Shown in pieces: positions 57,061 to 64,000 of a stretch of DNA of 64,000 nucleotides (positions are counted from its first letter, which is position 1; the number at the start of each line of letters is the position of its first letter). The DNA lies in contig DAIMDW010000018.1 in assembly GCA_036725605.1 (NCBI GenBank), positions 1 through 64,000 of the forward strand. Direction: 5' to 3'. A model generated the notes under the pieces. It did not search any database and was not told where the DNA came from. It saw nothing but the letters and a program-made list of their open reading frames with translations. Source of the stretch: CALBTQ01 sp036725605 (GTDB lineage: Bacteria > Lernaellota > Lernaellaia > Lernaellales > Lernaellaceae). The position numbers were made by a program, and so were the translations under genes.

Positions 57061-57801
57061 TCAACGAGACGAATCCATTTTGATTTTTTTCGCCTCGGGG
57101 GAATCCGCATATTCACGCAACAGACGATCACGCGTCTGCTGGGCTTTCTCGGTCTGTCCTTGCCGATCGTAGCAATCGGCCATCCAGTACAAGGCGCGCG
57201 GCGCATACGGCCCGGCCGCCTGTCCCGCCGCGAGGCAACGCTTGTATTCGTTGATCGCCTGCGCGAACTCCGACAGGTTGCGGTACGCCTCGCCCAACGC
57301 GTAACGCGCGCGCGGCAGATACGCCGACCCGGGATGCTGCGCGATGAACGCGTTCAAATCGTAAATCGCCAGGCCCCAGTTGCTCTGCTGCATCTGGACC
57401 ATCGCCTTGCCGAACGCGGCGTCCTCGCTCTCGCGCGCATCGCCGCCGCCGACCGGCAACGGCGCGGGCGTCGTTTCGTTGGTCGGCGCGGGCATCATCA
57501 CCGGCTCGCTCGATGCAACGGTGTCGCCCGACGGTTCCTGAATGTACACCGTGGGCTGCTGCAATTCCTCCTGCAGCTTCTTGATCGCCTCGTGGTTGTT
57601 CTTCGCCGTCTCGCGCAGGACGAACAACGAGCTGTTCATTTCTTCCATGCGCAAATTCAGGTCGGCGATCGTCGTTTGCAGATCGTTGACCTGGCGTTGC
57701 AACTCCTCGACTTGCTTTTGGCTTTTCTGGTCCTCCGCGCAACCCAGCGCCAAAAGCAGGAGACTGCATATACAAATACACTTCAACCACGTGCGGCCCA
57801 T
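57061..57801 (-). CDS. CpoB/YbgF-like TPR lipoprotein
   Basis: A 246-residue predicted lipoprotein: lipobox in LLLLALGC, a coiled coil over about 27-80 (VEELQRQVNDLQTTIADLNL), a Pro-rich linker and C-terminal TPRs (AFGKAMVQMQQSNWGLAIYD, ARYALGEAYRNLSEFAQAI, YWMADCYDRQGQTEKAQ). This trimerising coiled coil plus TPR layout is that of CpoB/YbgF, which coordinates Tol-Pal with peptidoglycan synthesis; the original is soluble, whereas lipid-anchored variants occur in deltaproteobacteria. No tol or pal genes are in the window. AGGATGGG precedes the ATG. Confidence 0.82.
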   Translation of the reverse strand: MGRTWLKCICICSLLLLALGCAEDQKSQKQVEELQRQVNDLQTTIADLNLRMEEMNSSLFVLRETAKNNHEAIKKLQEELQQPTVYIQEPSGDTVASSEPVMMPAPTNETTPAPLPVGGGDARESEDAAFGKAMVQMQQSNWGLAIYDLNAFIAQHPGSAYLPRARYALGEAYRNLSEFAQAINEYKRCLAAGQAAGPYAPRALYWMADCYDRQGQTEKAQQTRDRLLREYADSPEAKKIKMDSSR

Positions 57802-58034
57802 ACGGGGACACCCATCCTTCGTTGAATCCTGGCGTTATCCTATCGTTCGCCGAGACGCACTGTCAAGAGATTTTCCATTGTTTATCGTCTCTTACAATGG
57901 CAAATCTCACGTTTTTTCTAATCATTTGTTGCCCGCTCACACACCGACGATAACCTGAAAACGGGCCGAATTCCATCACCGAAAATCGTCCGCCAGGCAA
58001 CTTGCTCGTCAAACGATGCCGGCGAAAAATCATG

Positions 58035-59510
58035 CTAATTGTTCGGAATCACGCGACTATTTACTTGCAGCGGCGCGTCGGCGATCTGCAACAGGCGCCG
58101 CTCGTCGCCGGGACGGTAATTCACGATCGGGTACATTTGGATGAGAATCGAGAACTTGCCGGCCGGCAATTTGTCCAGGTCGACGAATTCGAAGCCCAGA
58201 CACCCGTAACAACCCGGGTAGCGCTCCGGCGGATCGAGCCGACCGACGTCGTCGTGGTAGTACAGCACCATGCTCGCCGGGATCTTCTCCTTGTCGTACA
58301 TGTTGCGCGAGAACCATCCTTCCGGATGCTCGGGCCGCGAACCGGCCACCACCTGCCAGTCGAACGCCGCCGGATCGAGATTGCGCTCGGCCTCGCTCAT
58401 CATGCCGTCGATGTCCACGCCCTGCGGATTGTTGTCGTTGTAGTAGCGGCGTCCGGTCACCTGCGGCGGCGTGTCGATGTAAATGCGCATGGCCGCGCTG
58501 CGGAAGAACGTGGAAATTTTAAACGGCAGATCGATCGTCAACGGAAACTCCATGCCGGTTTTCCAATAAACGCTGGTCAGCTCGACGCTGGGCGTGGGGA
58601 TCTTCCAGACGAGCCGGTTCCAGTTTTTCGTCCGCCGGATGATGCGCACCGGACCGTCGATGTAGCCGAGCACCTCGGCGCGGAAATCGTTTTCGTTGCG
58701 CTCCAGGTGCATCAGGTTCCAGAACAGGTCGCCCTCGATGCGCACCTTCTGCCGATCGGCCACGCTCACGTTGGTGCCGCCGATGGCCGGTTTAACATAT
58801 AGCTTCGCCGCCGAGATCGGCGCGTCGGCGTGATAGCCGATCAGGTAGTCGGTCGTTTCGATCTCGTTGGCTTGCTCGTGATACTGCACGTAATCGACGT
58901 TGCTGCGCGGCGCGGGCCCGGCGAATGCGAGCAGATACACGTAGGCACGCCCGCCGTCGCGCGGATCGACGACCTCCAACTCCAGCCCCGCTTCCACGCC
59001 GGGCGGCAACAAAAACGGCTGCAATCGCGGTCCGGCGTCGGCGCAGATGAACGCCAGTTCGTCGTCCGCGTCCAACGCGCCGTCGTCGACGTCGGTCGAG
59101 GCGATCTCTCCATGCGGATACACGTACTGGCCGTCGCGGCGTTCGTCGATCTGAAAGGGAATCGGCCGCAGCGCTTTCCCGTCGAACACGAACAGGCCCA
59201 GTTGCTCGATTTTCCAGCCCTGCAGCAAGCGCAATTTGTGGCCGGGGACGGTCACCGGGTCGGTCGTGCGCGTCAGCGTTTTCATCGACGCGTTGGCCGC
59301 GAAGGCCGCGGCGGACACCAGGCACACCACGGCGGCCAGGCGCAAAAAGAACCGCCACCAGCGAATGATCCACAGTCGTTCGCCGGTGCCCAGCGGGTCG
59401 ATGAACAGGCTGAACGGCCGTTCGGTGGAGTCATGCTCCCACTTCGCCGCCACCTGCTTGATCGCCCGTAAACGTCGATGATCCGAGGTTGCCCACATGG
59501 GGCGAATCAT
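58035..59510 (-). CDS. Membrane-anchored beta-rich protein of unknown function
   Basis: A protein of about 491 residues. The first ~45 residues are cytoplasmic-looking (KQVAAKWEHDSTERPFSLF), followed by one membrane helix (FFLRLAAVVCLVSAAAFAA) and a large periplasmic domain rich in beta strands and acidic turns (IPFQIDERRDGQYVYPHGEI, DADDELAFICADAGPRLQPF, ISAAKLYVKPAIGG). The C-terminal part contains ERYPGCYGCLGFEFVDLD. I recognise no family. The start at 59510 (MIRPMWATS) is uncertain; 59498 is the alternative ATG and neither has a clear ribosome binding site. The frame happens to stay open to 60341. Confidence 0.7.
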   Translation of the reverse strand: MIRPMWATSDHRRLRAIKQVAAKWEHDSTERPFSLFIDPLGTGERLWIIRWWRFFLRLAAVVCLVSAAAFAANASMKTLTRTTDPVTVPGHKLRLLQGWKIEQLGLFVFDGKALRPIPFQIDERRDGQYVYPHGEIASTDVDDGALDADDELAFICADAGPRLQPFLLPPGVEAGLELEVVDPRDGGRAYVYLLAFAGPAPRSNVDYVQYHEQANEIETTDYLIGYHADAPISAAKLYVKPAIGGTNVSVADRQKVRIEGDLFWNLMHLERNENDFRAEVLGYIDGPVRIIRRTKNWNRLVWKIPTPSVELTSVYWKTGMEFPLTIDLPFKISTFFRSAAMRIYIDTPPQVTGRRYYNDNNPQGVDIDGMMSEAERNLDPAAFDWQVVAGSRPEHPEGWFSRNMYDKEKIPASMVLYYHDDVGRLDPPERYPGCYGCLGFEFVDLDKLPAGKFSILIQMYPIVNYRPGDERRLLQIADAPLQVNSRVIPNN

Positions 59511-59625
59511 GGGCGAGGGCCCGCGCAATGTCAAGAAAGGCAGGAATAATCCCCGGATCTGTGTTTTGCTTTCATGGCATCGATCCACAAACAAGGTCCC
59601 TTCCCCCCTTGATTTTCTTTTACTT

Positions 59626-59654
59626 TTGACATTTACCGTCGAAAGCCTCACAAT
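59626..59654 (+). promoter_or_regulatory. Sigma-70-type promoter for the CAP-domain lipoprotein
   Basis: A perfect TTGACA and CACAAT (four of six) are spaced 17 bases. It is 40 bases ahead of the ATG, with GAGGAGAG between. Confidence 0.65.
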
Positions 59655-59663
59655 AGAAACAGA

Positions 59664-59680
59664 CGCTGAACCGTTCAGCG
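59664..59680 (+). promoter_or_regulatory. Leader hairpin or operator ahead of the CAP-domain gene
   Basis: CGCTGAA CCG TTCAGCG forms a seven-pair inverted repeat ending just before the ribosome binding site, near the expected transcription start. Confidence 0.45.
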
Positions 59681-59693
59681 AAGAGGAGAGTAC

Positions 59694-60368
59694 ATGCGTT
59701 TTGTCTATGTTCTGGTTTTGCTGATCAGCCTGGCGGCGTTCGTCTTCAGCCTTAGTTGCGACGACGATCCGGCCGAGCCGAGCGGCCTGGGCGGGAACGA
59801 CGATGACGACGACGATGACGATACCGGCGGCGACATGTACAGCGACGAATGCAGCATCGACTACGGCGACAACCCCGGCTGCGACTCCGACGAACCCGGC
59901 TGCCAGATGACCGTCCTGATGAACAAGGACCGCTATCTGAACCCCGACGAGTCCGACTGCGCCCCCGCGCTGGATTGGTACGCCGATCTGGCCGCGGTGG
60001 CCCTGGCGCACTCGCAGGATATGTGCAACCGCGACTTTTTCGACCACAGCAATCCCGACGGCGACGATCCCTTCGACCGGATGGACGCGGCGGGCATCCA
60101 GTGGGTGACCGCGGGCGAGAACATCTTTCGCGTGTCCGGCGTGGGCATCGACGAGGCGGTGACCATGGGCGAAGAGGCGTTCATGGACGAGCCCGAGTGC
60201 GTGGCCAATCACCGCTCGAACATTCTGAACCGCAACTTCACCCACGTGGGCGTCGGCGTGTACGAATGCGGCGACGGCTACATCTACATCACGCAGGATT
60301 TCGCCGCCTTCAGCTTCAGCGACATCCGGCAGGACCCGCACGAATACTGCCCGGGCTTCAGCAAGTAA
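59694..60368 (+). CDS. CAP (SCP/TAPS)-domain lipoprotein with poly-aspartate tether
   Basis: A 224-residue predicted lipoprotein. Signal ending at SLSC, then CDDDPAEPSG and an uninterrupted run of eight Asp before a CAP domain of about 150 residues. CAP signatures: AHSQDMCNRDFFDHSNPDG (first His), AGENIFRVSG, the HRSNILNRNFTHVGVGVY block and YIYITQDFA. Nine or so cysteines suggest disulfides in an oxidising compartment. CAP proteins of bacteria are secreted with roles from sterol/lipid binding to sporulation; activity here is unknown. GAGGAGAG precedes the ATG. Confidence 0.87.
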   Translation: MRFVYVLVLLISLAAFVFSLSCDDDPAEPSGLGGNDDDDDDDDTGGDMYSDECSIDYGDNPGCDSDEPGCQMTVLMNKDRYLNPDESDCAPALDWYADLAAVALAHSQDMCNRDFFDHSNPDGDDPFDRMDAAGIQWVTAGENIFRVSGVGIDEAVTMGEEAFMDEPECVANHRSNILNRNFTHVGVGVYECGDGYIYITQDFAAFSFSDIRQDPHEYCPGFSK

Positions 60369-60399
60369 TTTTCCGAGAACTGATCGTTTATCACGGCGG

Positions 60400-60527
60400 C
60401 CCTCATCCCCGCCCCTTCTCCCACAGGGAGAAGGGAGACCGGGTTGTCATGAAAATCCGGGACATGTACTTGCTACGTGTCCCGTGATTTTCCGGTAAGA
60501 GAGTCGGGCGTCAACCCGGGGTGAGGG
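60400..60527. repeat. Composite inverted repeat with nested hairpins
   Basis: The outer arms CCCTCATCCCCG and CGGGGTGAGGG pair with one bulge. Inside are CCCTTCTCCC ACA GGGAGAAGGG (60413-60435) and the palindrome at 60451-60492. Confidence 0.65.
60451..60492. repeat. Palindromic repeat family, diverged third copy
   Basis: Outer arms GAAAATC and GATTTTC, inner GGGAC and GTCCC. Compared on the opposite strand with 32948-32990, the 27-base centre differs at three pyrimidine positions only, whereas the arms have changed together and still pair. Confidence 0.75.
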
Positions 60528-60555
60528 ACTGTCTGTACCAGTTATTACCATCTTC

Positions 60556-60643
60556 GGTGGCACTGATACGCCGAACGCAGTGAGGTTTATCAGTGGTATA
60601 TTTGAACACTGATAAACTCGCTCGCTCGTGTATCAGTGCCACC
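60556..60643. repeat. Double palindrome with CACTGATA arms
   Basis: Outer arms GGTGGCACTGATAC and GTATCAGTGCCACC are perfect over 14 bases. Inner arms TTTATCAGTG and CACTGATAAA are perfect over ten. All four share the CACTGATA core, so alternative foldings are possible. Confidence 0.8.
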
Positions 60644-60685
60644 AAACGTCGATCGTACGCTGACATAAAAAAACCGTATATAGAA

Positions 60686-60712
60686 AAAGGGCCTCCGCAC
60701 GGGAGGCCCTTT
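60686..60712 (-). terminator. Terminator after the mini rod-like gene
   Basis: AAAGGGCCTCC and GGAGGCCCTTT form a perfect 11-bp stem with a five-base loop; minus-strand reading gives a T tract after it. Confidence 0.88.
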
Positions 60713-60737
60713 ACATATTTTTCCGTTTCCCCATGTT

Positions 60738-60968
60738 TCAAGCGATTACATCAATGAGTTGTTTTTCCATCTCATCTGCCTTTTTAAAGGCGTTGACGTT
60801 CGCTTTTTGCGCCGCCTGAGCCGCTTTGAGCTCGACGATATCCTGCACCAACCGGGTTTCCTCCGGCTTGGCGGACATGGTGGCGATGTCGGTGGCCGCG
60901 CGAGCCGCTTTCTTTTCCGCCGCCTGTATACCCTGAACCGCTGCGTTGAGCGCGCCGACTGTGGACAT
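60738..60968 (-). CDS. Miniature flagellar rod/hook-like protein (76 residues)
   Basis: A 76-residue helical protein with an AGGAGG ribosome binding site before the ATG at 60968. The first half (LNAAVQGIQAAEKKAARAAT, then DIATM) resembles the N-terminal helix of axial flagellar proteins (LxGLxAAxxxxxxxANNIANxxT), and the second half (TRLVQDIVELKAAQAAQKAN, then a KKADEMEKQLIDV segment) resembles their C-terminal helix (VxEMVxLIxAQRAYEAN, TADEMLxxLL). The whole central part of FlgB/FlgC/FlgG-like proteins is missing. There are no flagellar genes nearby. It is followed by a strong terminator, so it is a self-contained gene, not debris. Confidence 0.75.
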   Translation of the reverse strand: MSTVGALNAAVQGIQAAEKKAARAATDIATMSAKPEETRLVQDIVELKAAQAAQKANVNAFKKADEMEKQLIDVIA

Positions 60969-61027
60969 GGTGCGTCCTCCTTCGTTCTTAATCATGGTAT
61001 CGGCATTTCAGGCGAGGTTCTTGAGTC

Positions 61028-62827
61028 TCAGCGGCGGAGTTTCGCCAACGCGGCGGCGTAACGATCCAGTGCCTCGACGGCCTCGTAGGGCAGCGTGACC
61101 GGCGTGTTAAAATCATCCGCCGGCAGACGGCGCGCGGTTTGCGGATCGGCGACGAACATTTCCTCGGGCAGCGCCGCTTCGTCGCTATCCAACAGGCGCT
61201 CCAGGCGGCCGTTTTCCCAAGCGACCGTATCGGCCAGCACGGTGACGAAGGGGAACGGCCCCTTGCGGCTGTGCACGGCATGCCGGTCGGTCAGCGCAAA
61301 GCCCTGCTTGCACGCGCGCAGCACGGCCAGGCGGGCCGCGGCGGGATCGGGGACGATCGCCAGCAGCGGCACGTGTGCGTAGCGCTCGGCGATTTCCGCC
61401 AGTTCCTTGCGCACCTGATCGGGCCCCAGGCGCACCACGTCGATCACGCCCTGTTCGAGCACCTCGGCCGTGCCCGGTTCGTCGGCCAGCAAAAACACCG
61501 CGCGCACCAGCGCCGGATCCAGATCCAGATCCAGTTCGACGTCGTCGCGCGTCAGGATAATCATCGGGCGTTGCGCGTGAGAAAACAGCAGGCGCATATG
61601 ACGATCCCAACCGATCAGCCGCGCCGCCTGCGGCAGAAGATTTTCATTGAGCAGCAGCTCGTGCCACGGCGCGCCCAGCTTCGCCCAATCGAGATTTTCC
61701 AGCGGTCCGACCAGCCCGCGCTCGACCGCCAAGTCCCAATAGGGCGTGCCCGGCAACGGCGTGAGCACGTTGATTTCCGCGCCGCTCAACCGCCCGCGCA
61801 CCGCCTGCTCGACGACGAAGCGGTACGTCGCGCGCATCGATTCCAGCGTTTCGTCGGGCTCGCCGATGATCCCCGACACGCGCGCTTCGATCTCGTAACG
61901 CTCCAGCAGCCGCAGCGCGCGGCGGATCGTCTTGAGCCCATAGCCCTTGCCCAAACGTTCCTGCGTTTCGTCGTCGACGCTTTCCATGCCGAAGGTCACC
62001 GAGGTCGCGCCCAGGCGCACCAGCGCCTCGCACAAGTCCGGCGTGACGCGGTCGGCGCGCACGGCGCAACTGAATTCGACCGCGCCCAGCAGGTCGCGCT
62101 CCTCCAGTTCGTCGGCCAGCATGATCACCCGCTGGGCACGATCGGCGAACAGGTCGTCGTGAATGTGAATGTGCTCGTGCTCTTCGGCGAGCAGCACGTC
62201 GATTTCCTCGGCGATGCGCGTCGCCGAAAAGCCGCGATACCCGCCCCACATCCGCCGGCTCGTGCAGAAACGGCAATCGAAGGGACAGCCGCGACCGGTC
62301 ATCACGTGCGCGTATTTGAACTCCGGCAGCAGCGAGCGGTCGGGCCACGGCAGCATGTCGAGGTCTTCCAGCGACTCGCGCTCGCGATTGACCGTCACCC
62401 GGTCGTCGCGGAAAAAGACGATCCCCGGCACGTCGTCGAGTTTTTCCGGCGGCAGCGAACCGTATTCGTCCAGCAGGCGCATCAAGTGATGGAAGGTATC
62501 CTCGCCCTCGCCCATCACGCCGATGTCGAATACGGGATGCAGGCTTTCGGGCAGGCAGGAAATGTGCACGCCGCCCAGCACGAATAGCGCGTGGCAGCGC
62601 TCGCGCAGCCATTGCGCGCGCTGGATCGCCACGCCGTAATTCTGCGACGAACAACTGATGCCGATCACGTCGGGGCCGATCGACGCGATGGTCTCCAGGT
62701 TCTGTTCGATCGAGCACTTGGCGTCGACGTCGTGTTCGGCCAGAAACGCCGCCATGTAGGCGAAGCCCAGCGGCGCGTAATCGACAATGTCCTGCTCGCC
62801 GGTCGCCAGATGAAAAACGATCCTCAT
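61028..62827 (-). CDS. B12-binding-domain radical SAM protein
   Basis: A 599-residue enzyme. Residues 1-150 form a cobalamin-binding-type Rossmann domain (YAPLGFAYMAAFLAEHDVDA, VLGGVHISCLPES), and 175-400 the radical SAM core with the cluster motif CPFDCRFC, a GGE-like second motif region and FGMESVDDETQERLGKGY. The last 150 residues hold no recognised domain. Such proteins act in hopanoid, antibiotic or tetrapyrrole-type methylations and other C-C chemistry; the substrate is unknown. The ATG overlaps the stop of the upstream membrane protein (ATGA), tying the two together. Confidence 0.9.
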   Translation of the reverse strand: MRIVFHLATGEQDIVDYAPLGFAYMAAFLAEHDVDAKCSIEQNLETIASIGPDVIGISCSSQNYGVAIQRAQWLRERCHALFVLGGVHISCLPESLHPVFDIGVMGEGEDTFHHLMRLLDEYGSLPPEKLDDVPGIVFFRDDRVTVNRERESLEDLDMLPWPDRSLLPEFKYAHVMTGRGCPFDCRFCTSRRMWGGYRGFSATRIAEEIDVLLAEEHEHIHIHDDLFADRAQRVIMLADELEERDLLGAVEFSCAVRADRVTPDLCEALVRLGATSVTFGMESVDDETQERLGKGYGLKTIRRALRLLERYEIEARVSGIIGEPDETLESMRATYRFVVEQAVRGRLSGAEINVLTPLPGTPYWDLAVERGLVGPLENLDWAKLGAPWHELLLNENLLPQAARLIGWDRHMRLLFSHAQRPMIILTRDDVELDLDLDPALVRAVFLLADEPGTAEVLEQGVIDVVRLGPDQVRKELAEIAERYAHVPLLAIVPDPAAARLAVLRACKQGFALTDRHAVHSRKGPFPFVTVLADTVAWENGRLERLLDSDEAALPEEMFVADPQTARRLPADDFNTPVTLPYEAVEALDRYAAALAKLRR

Positions 62828-64000
62828 GGTCGCTCCCAGTAGTACGTGGTTCGCGTCAGTCCGATTTTTTGCAGCAAGGCGCTCTTGGGCGTACGGTCGC
62901 CGTCGCCGAGCACCTCGTCGGGGATGAATGGCCGATCGACCGCCAGCGTCAGGCGAACCGTCTCACCCGTCGCCGTCGCCGGCAGCACGCCTTCCAGGCA
63001 CAGCAAATCGCTTTGCGGCACCGTGCGCGAGGCTACCGTAAAATCGTCCGCGCGCAAAGTGAACCGCGGATCGTCCGTCCCGAAGTACGGCCGGTGCACG
63101 TAAAAGCAGGCGAAGGCCAGGTCCTCGTTCCACCGCCGCGCCGCCTCGACCGTCGCCGCCGCGCCCATCCAGGCCATGCCCGGCGGCCCGGGCGTCACGC
63201 CGTCGACCAGTTGCGCGGGCGCGAAATCGTCGTTCGTAAAATCGATCACCCCGGCGAGGCTGCGCCGCGCGGTCACCGCGTCGCGCGCGTACAGGCGCAC
63301 CGAAAAATGCGGCGAGCGTAGGAACGAGCGCCGCGTGACCTCGACGCCCTCGGCCGCCAGCGCCTCCGGCAGATGCCCGCGCGGATCGAACAGGTGCGCG
63401 TCGTGATCGACGTACCAGACGCGCGCAAAGTGCGTCAGCAAGCGCCGCGCGTTGTCGCTCGCCTGCGCCGGATCGAGCAACGTTTCGTTCGGCCCGCTGC
63501 GCACCGCCGCCTGCAACGGCCAGCGGTAATGCGCCGCGTGGGCCAGCGCGATCGAATAATAGTCGTTGGGCACGGCCACGCCGTCGCCCGGTTGCCAGTG
63601 TGTCGCGATCGTCTCCACGACCTTGTCCCACGGCTCCTTGGCCAGGCGCGGATCATGCTGCCAACGCGCCACGCCGCCCAGCGACACGGCGAGCGTCAGC
63701 GCCAATACGATCCAACCCGCCGCGCGCCGTTTGGCCTCCAGCTCGACCAATCCCATCGCCGCCAGCACCGCCGCGAAGGGCAGCAGCGGCAGCAGATACT
63801 TCGGGCGGAAGATCGGCAGCCCCAGGCCCAGCAGCAGCAAAATGACGAACGGACCCAGCGCCAGGCACGTCAGCAAACGCGGCGGATCGTTGTGCGCCTC
63901 GCGCCGCGCGCCGAGAAACGCCGCCAGCAAAAACGGCAGCAGCAAGGCCGTCGCCACCACCAGGTACAACGATCGTTCGGGCGCCACGCCGCATAGCGTC
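62824..64000 (-). CDS. Membrane protein, GT39-like C-terminal part (truncated by window edge)
   Basis: The frame is open through the right edge, so the 5' end is missing; at least 392 residues are visible. The visible N-terminal part has three or four transmembrane helices (LYLVVATALLLPFLLAAFLG, LGPFVILLLLGLGL, YLLPLLPFAAVLAAMGLVEL) with the FRPKYLLPLLPF motif typical near the end of GT39/ArnT-like dolichyl-phosphate-type mannosyltransferase-like proteins. A soluble C-terminal domain of about 270 residues follows (VPNDYYSIALAHAAHYRW, HFARVWYVDHDAHLFDP, NEDLAFACFYVHRPYF). Coupled to the radical SAM gene by an ATGA overlap. Confidence 0.75.
   Translation of the reverse strand, partial: TLCGVAPERSLYLVVATALLLPFLLAAFLGARREAHNDPPRLLTCLALGPFVILLLLGLGLPIFRPKYLLPLLPFAAVLAAMGLVELEAKRRAAGWIVLALTLAVSLGGVARWQHDPRLAKEPWDKVVETIATHWQPGDGVAVPNDYYSIALAHAAHYRWPLQAAVRSGPNETLLDPAQASDNARRLLTHFARVWYVDHDAHLFDPRGHLPEALAAEGVEVTRRSFLRSPHFSVRLYARDAVTARRSLAGVIDFTNDDFAPAQLVDGVTPGPPGMAWMGAAATVEAARRWNEDLAFACFYVHRPYFGTDDPRFTLRADDFTVASRTVPQSDLLCLEGVLPATATGETVRLTLAVDRPFIPDEVLGDGDRTPKSALLQKIGLTRTTYYWERP

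Larger units (their letters stand above)
60369..60737. other. Palindrome-rich noncoding region
   Basis: 369 bases with no gene. It contains a composite inverted repeat (60400-60527) enclosing a copy of the palindromic family found near 33 kb, a separate double palindrome (60556-60643) and a terminator for the minus-strand gene at its right side. Confidence 0.75.

Noticed and set aside
59511..60341. Upstream extension of the unknown membrane protein frame across the CAP lipoprotein gene
   Set aside because: It has no ribosome binding site at its far end and is antisense to a well-supported CAP-domain gene.

Overview
The window reads as one contiguous, GC-rich chromosome segment of a Gram-negative, didermic bacterium. 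Support for an outer membrane comes from a porin-like beta-barrel protein, many lipoproteins with lipobox cysteines, a CpoB/YbgF-like protein and an ftsE-ftsX-envC-ctpA-divergent polysaccharide deacetylase cluster. Lipoproteins with long aspartate runs after the anchor and several Asp/Cys-rich secreted proteins are a marked trait. Gene content is compatible with a deltaproteobacterial-type lineage or a related candidate phylum, but nothing here fixes the taxonomy. No rRNA, tRNA, CRISPR-Cas or transposase gene was recognised.

Layout. 1-4.3 kb: 3' part of secA and a GAF sensor histidine kinase. 4.3-10.5 kb: rhodanese, adenylate kinase, glycosyltransferase, porin-like protein, poly-Asp lipoprotein, CpXC protein, small Cys-rich lipoprotein. 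10.5-17.1 kb, plus strand: ilvE, alpha/beta hydrolase, cysteine synthase, a cysteinyl-tRNA-synthetase-like protein with altered catalytic motifs, a START-like protein and a large membrane protein. 17.1-25.3 kb, minus strand: two paralogous Asp/Cys-repeat proteins, the cell-division/envelope cluster and an Ig-like lipoprotein with a lysine tail. 25.6-30.2 kb: an unknown secreted protein, then minus-strand deoA-ribF-flippase-like genes joined by ATGA overlaps. 30.4-33.4 kb: an AT-rich island with a solitary OLD-family ATPase/TOPRIM nuclease followed by palindrome-rich noncoding DNA. 33.4-44.8 kb, plus strand: a membrane-embedded spermidine-synthase-like protein, a receiver/DUF4388-like/TPR protein, a probable operon around a MutL-like ASKHA protein and mtnP, then a TPR lipoprotein, a RodZ-like HTH protein and a purine nucleoside phosphorylase that seems to start at ATC. 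44.8-57.8 kb, mostly minus strand: a housekeeping run dprA-topA-trmFO-(inserted plus-strand gene)-xerC-hslV-hslU-argF-maf-yggS, preceded by a LysM protein and a CpoB-like protein. 57.8-64 kb: a membrane-anchored unknown, a CAP-domain poly-Asp lipoprotein, a second palindrome-rich gap, a tiny protein resembling the two ends of a flagellar rod protein, a B12-binding-type radical SAM protein and a truncated membrane protein.

Points most worth following: the degenerate CysRS-like protein coupled to cysteine synthase; the lone OLD nuclease island; a dispersed palindromic repeat family (two identical copies near 33 kb and a diverged copy near 60.5 kb); the MutL-like operon without a mutase; the miniature rod-like protein; and the twin CX3CX3C lipoprotein. 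Functions come from motif reading without database searches; starts were chosen from ribosome binding sites and domain boundaries.
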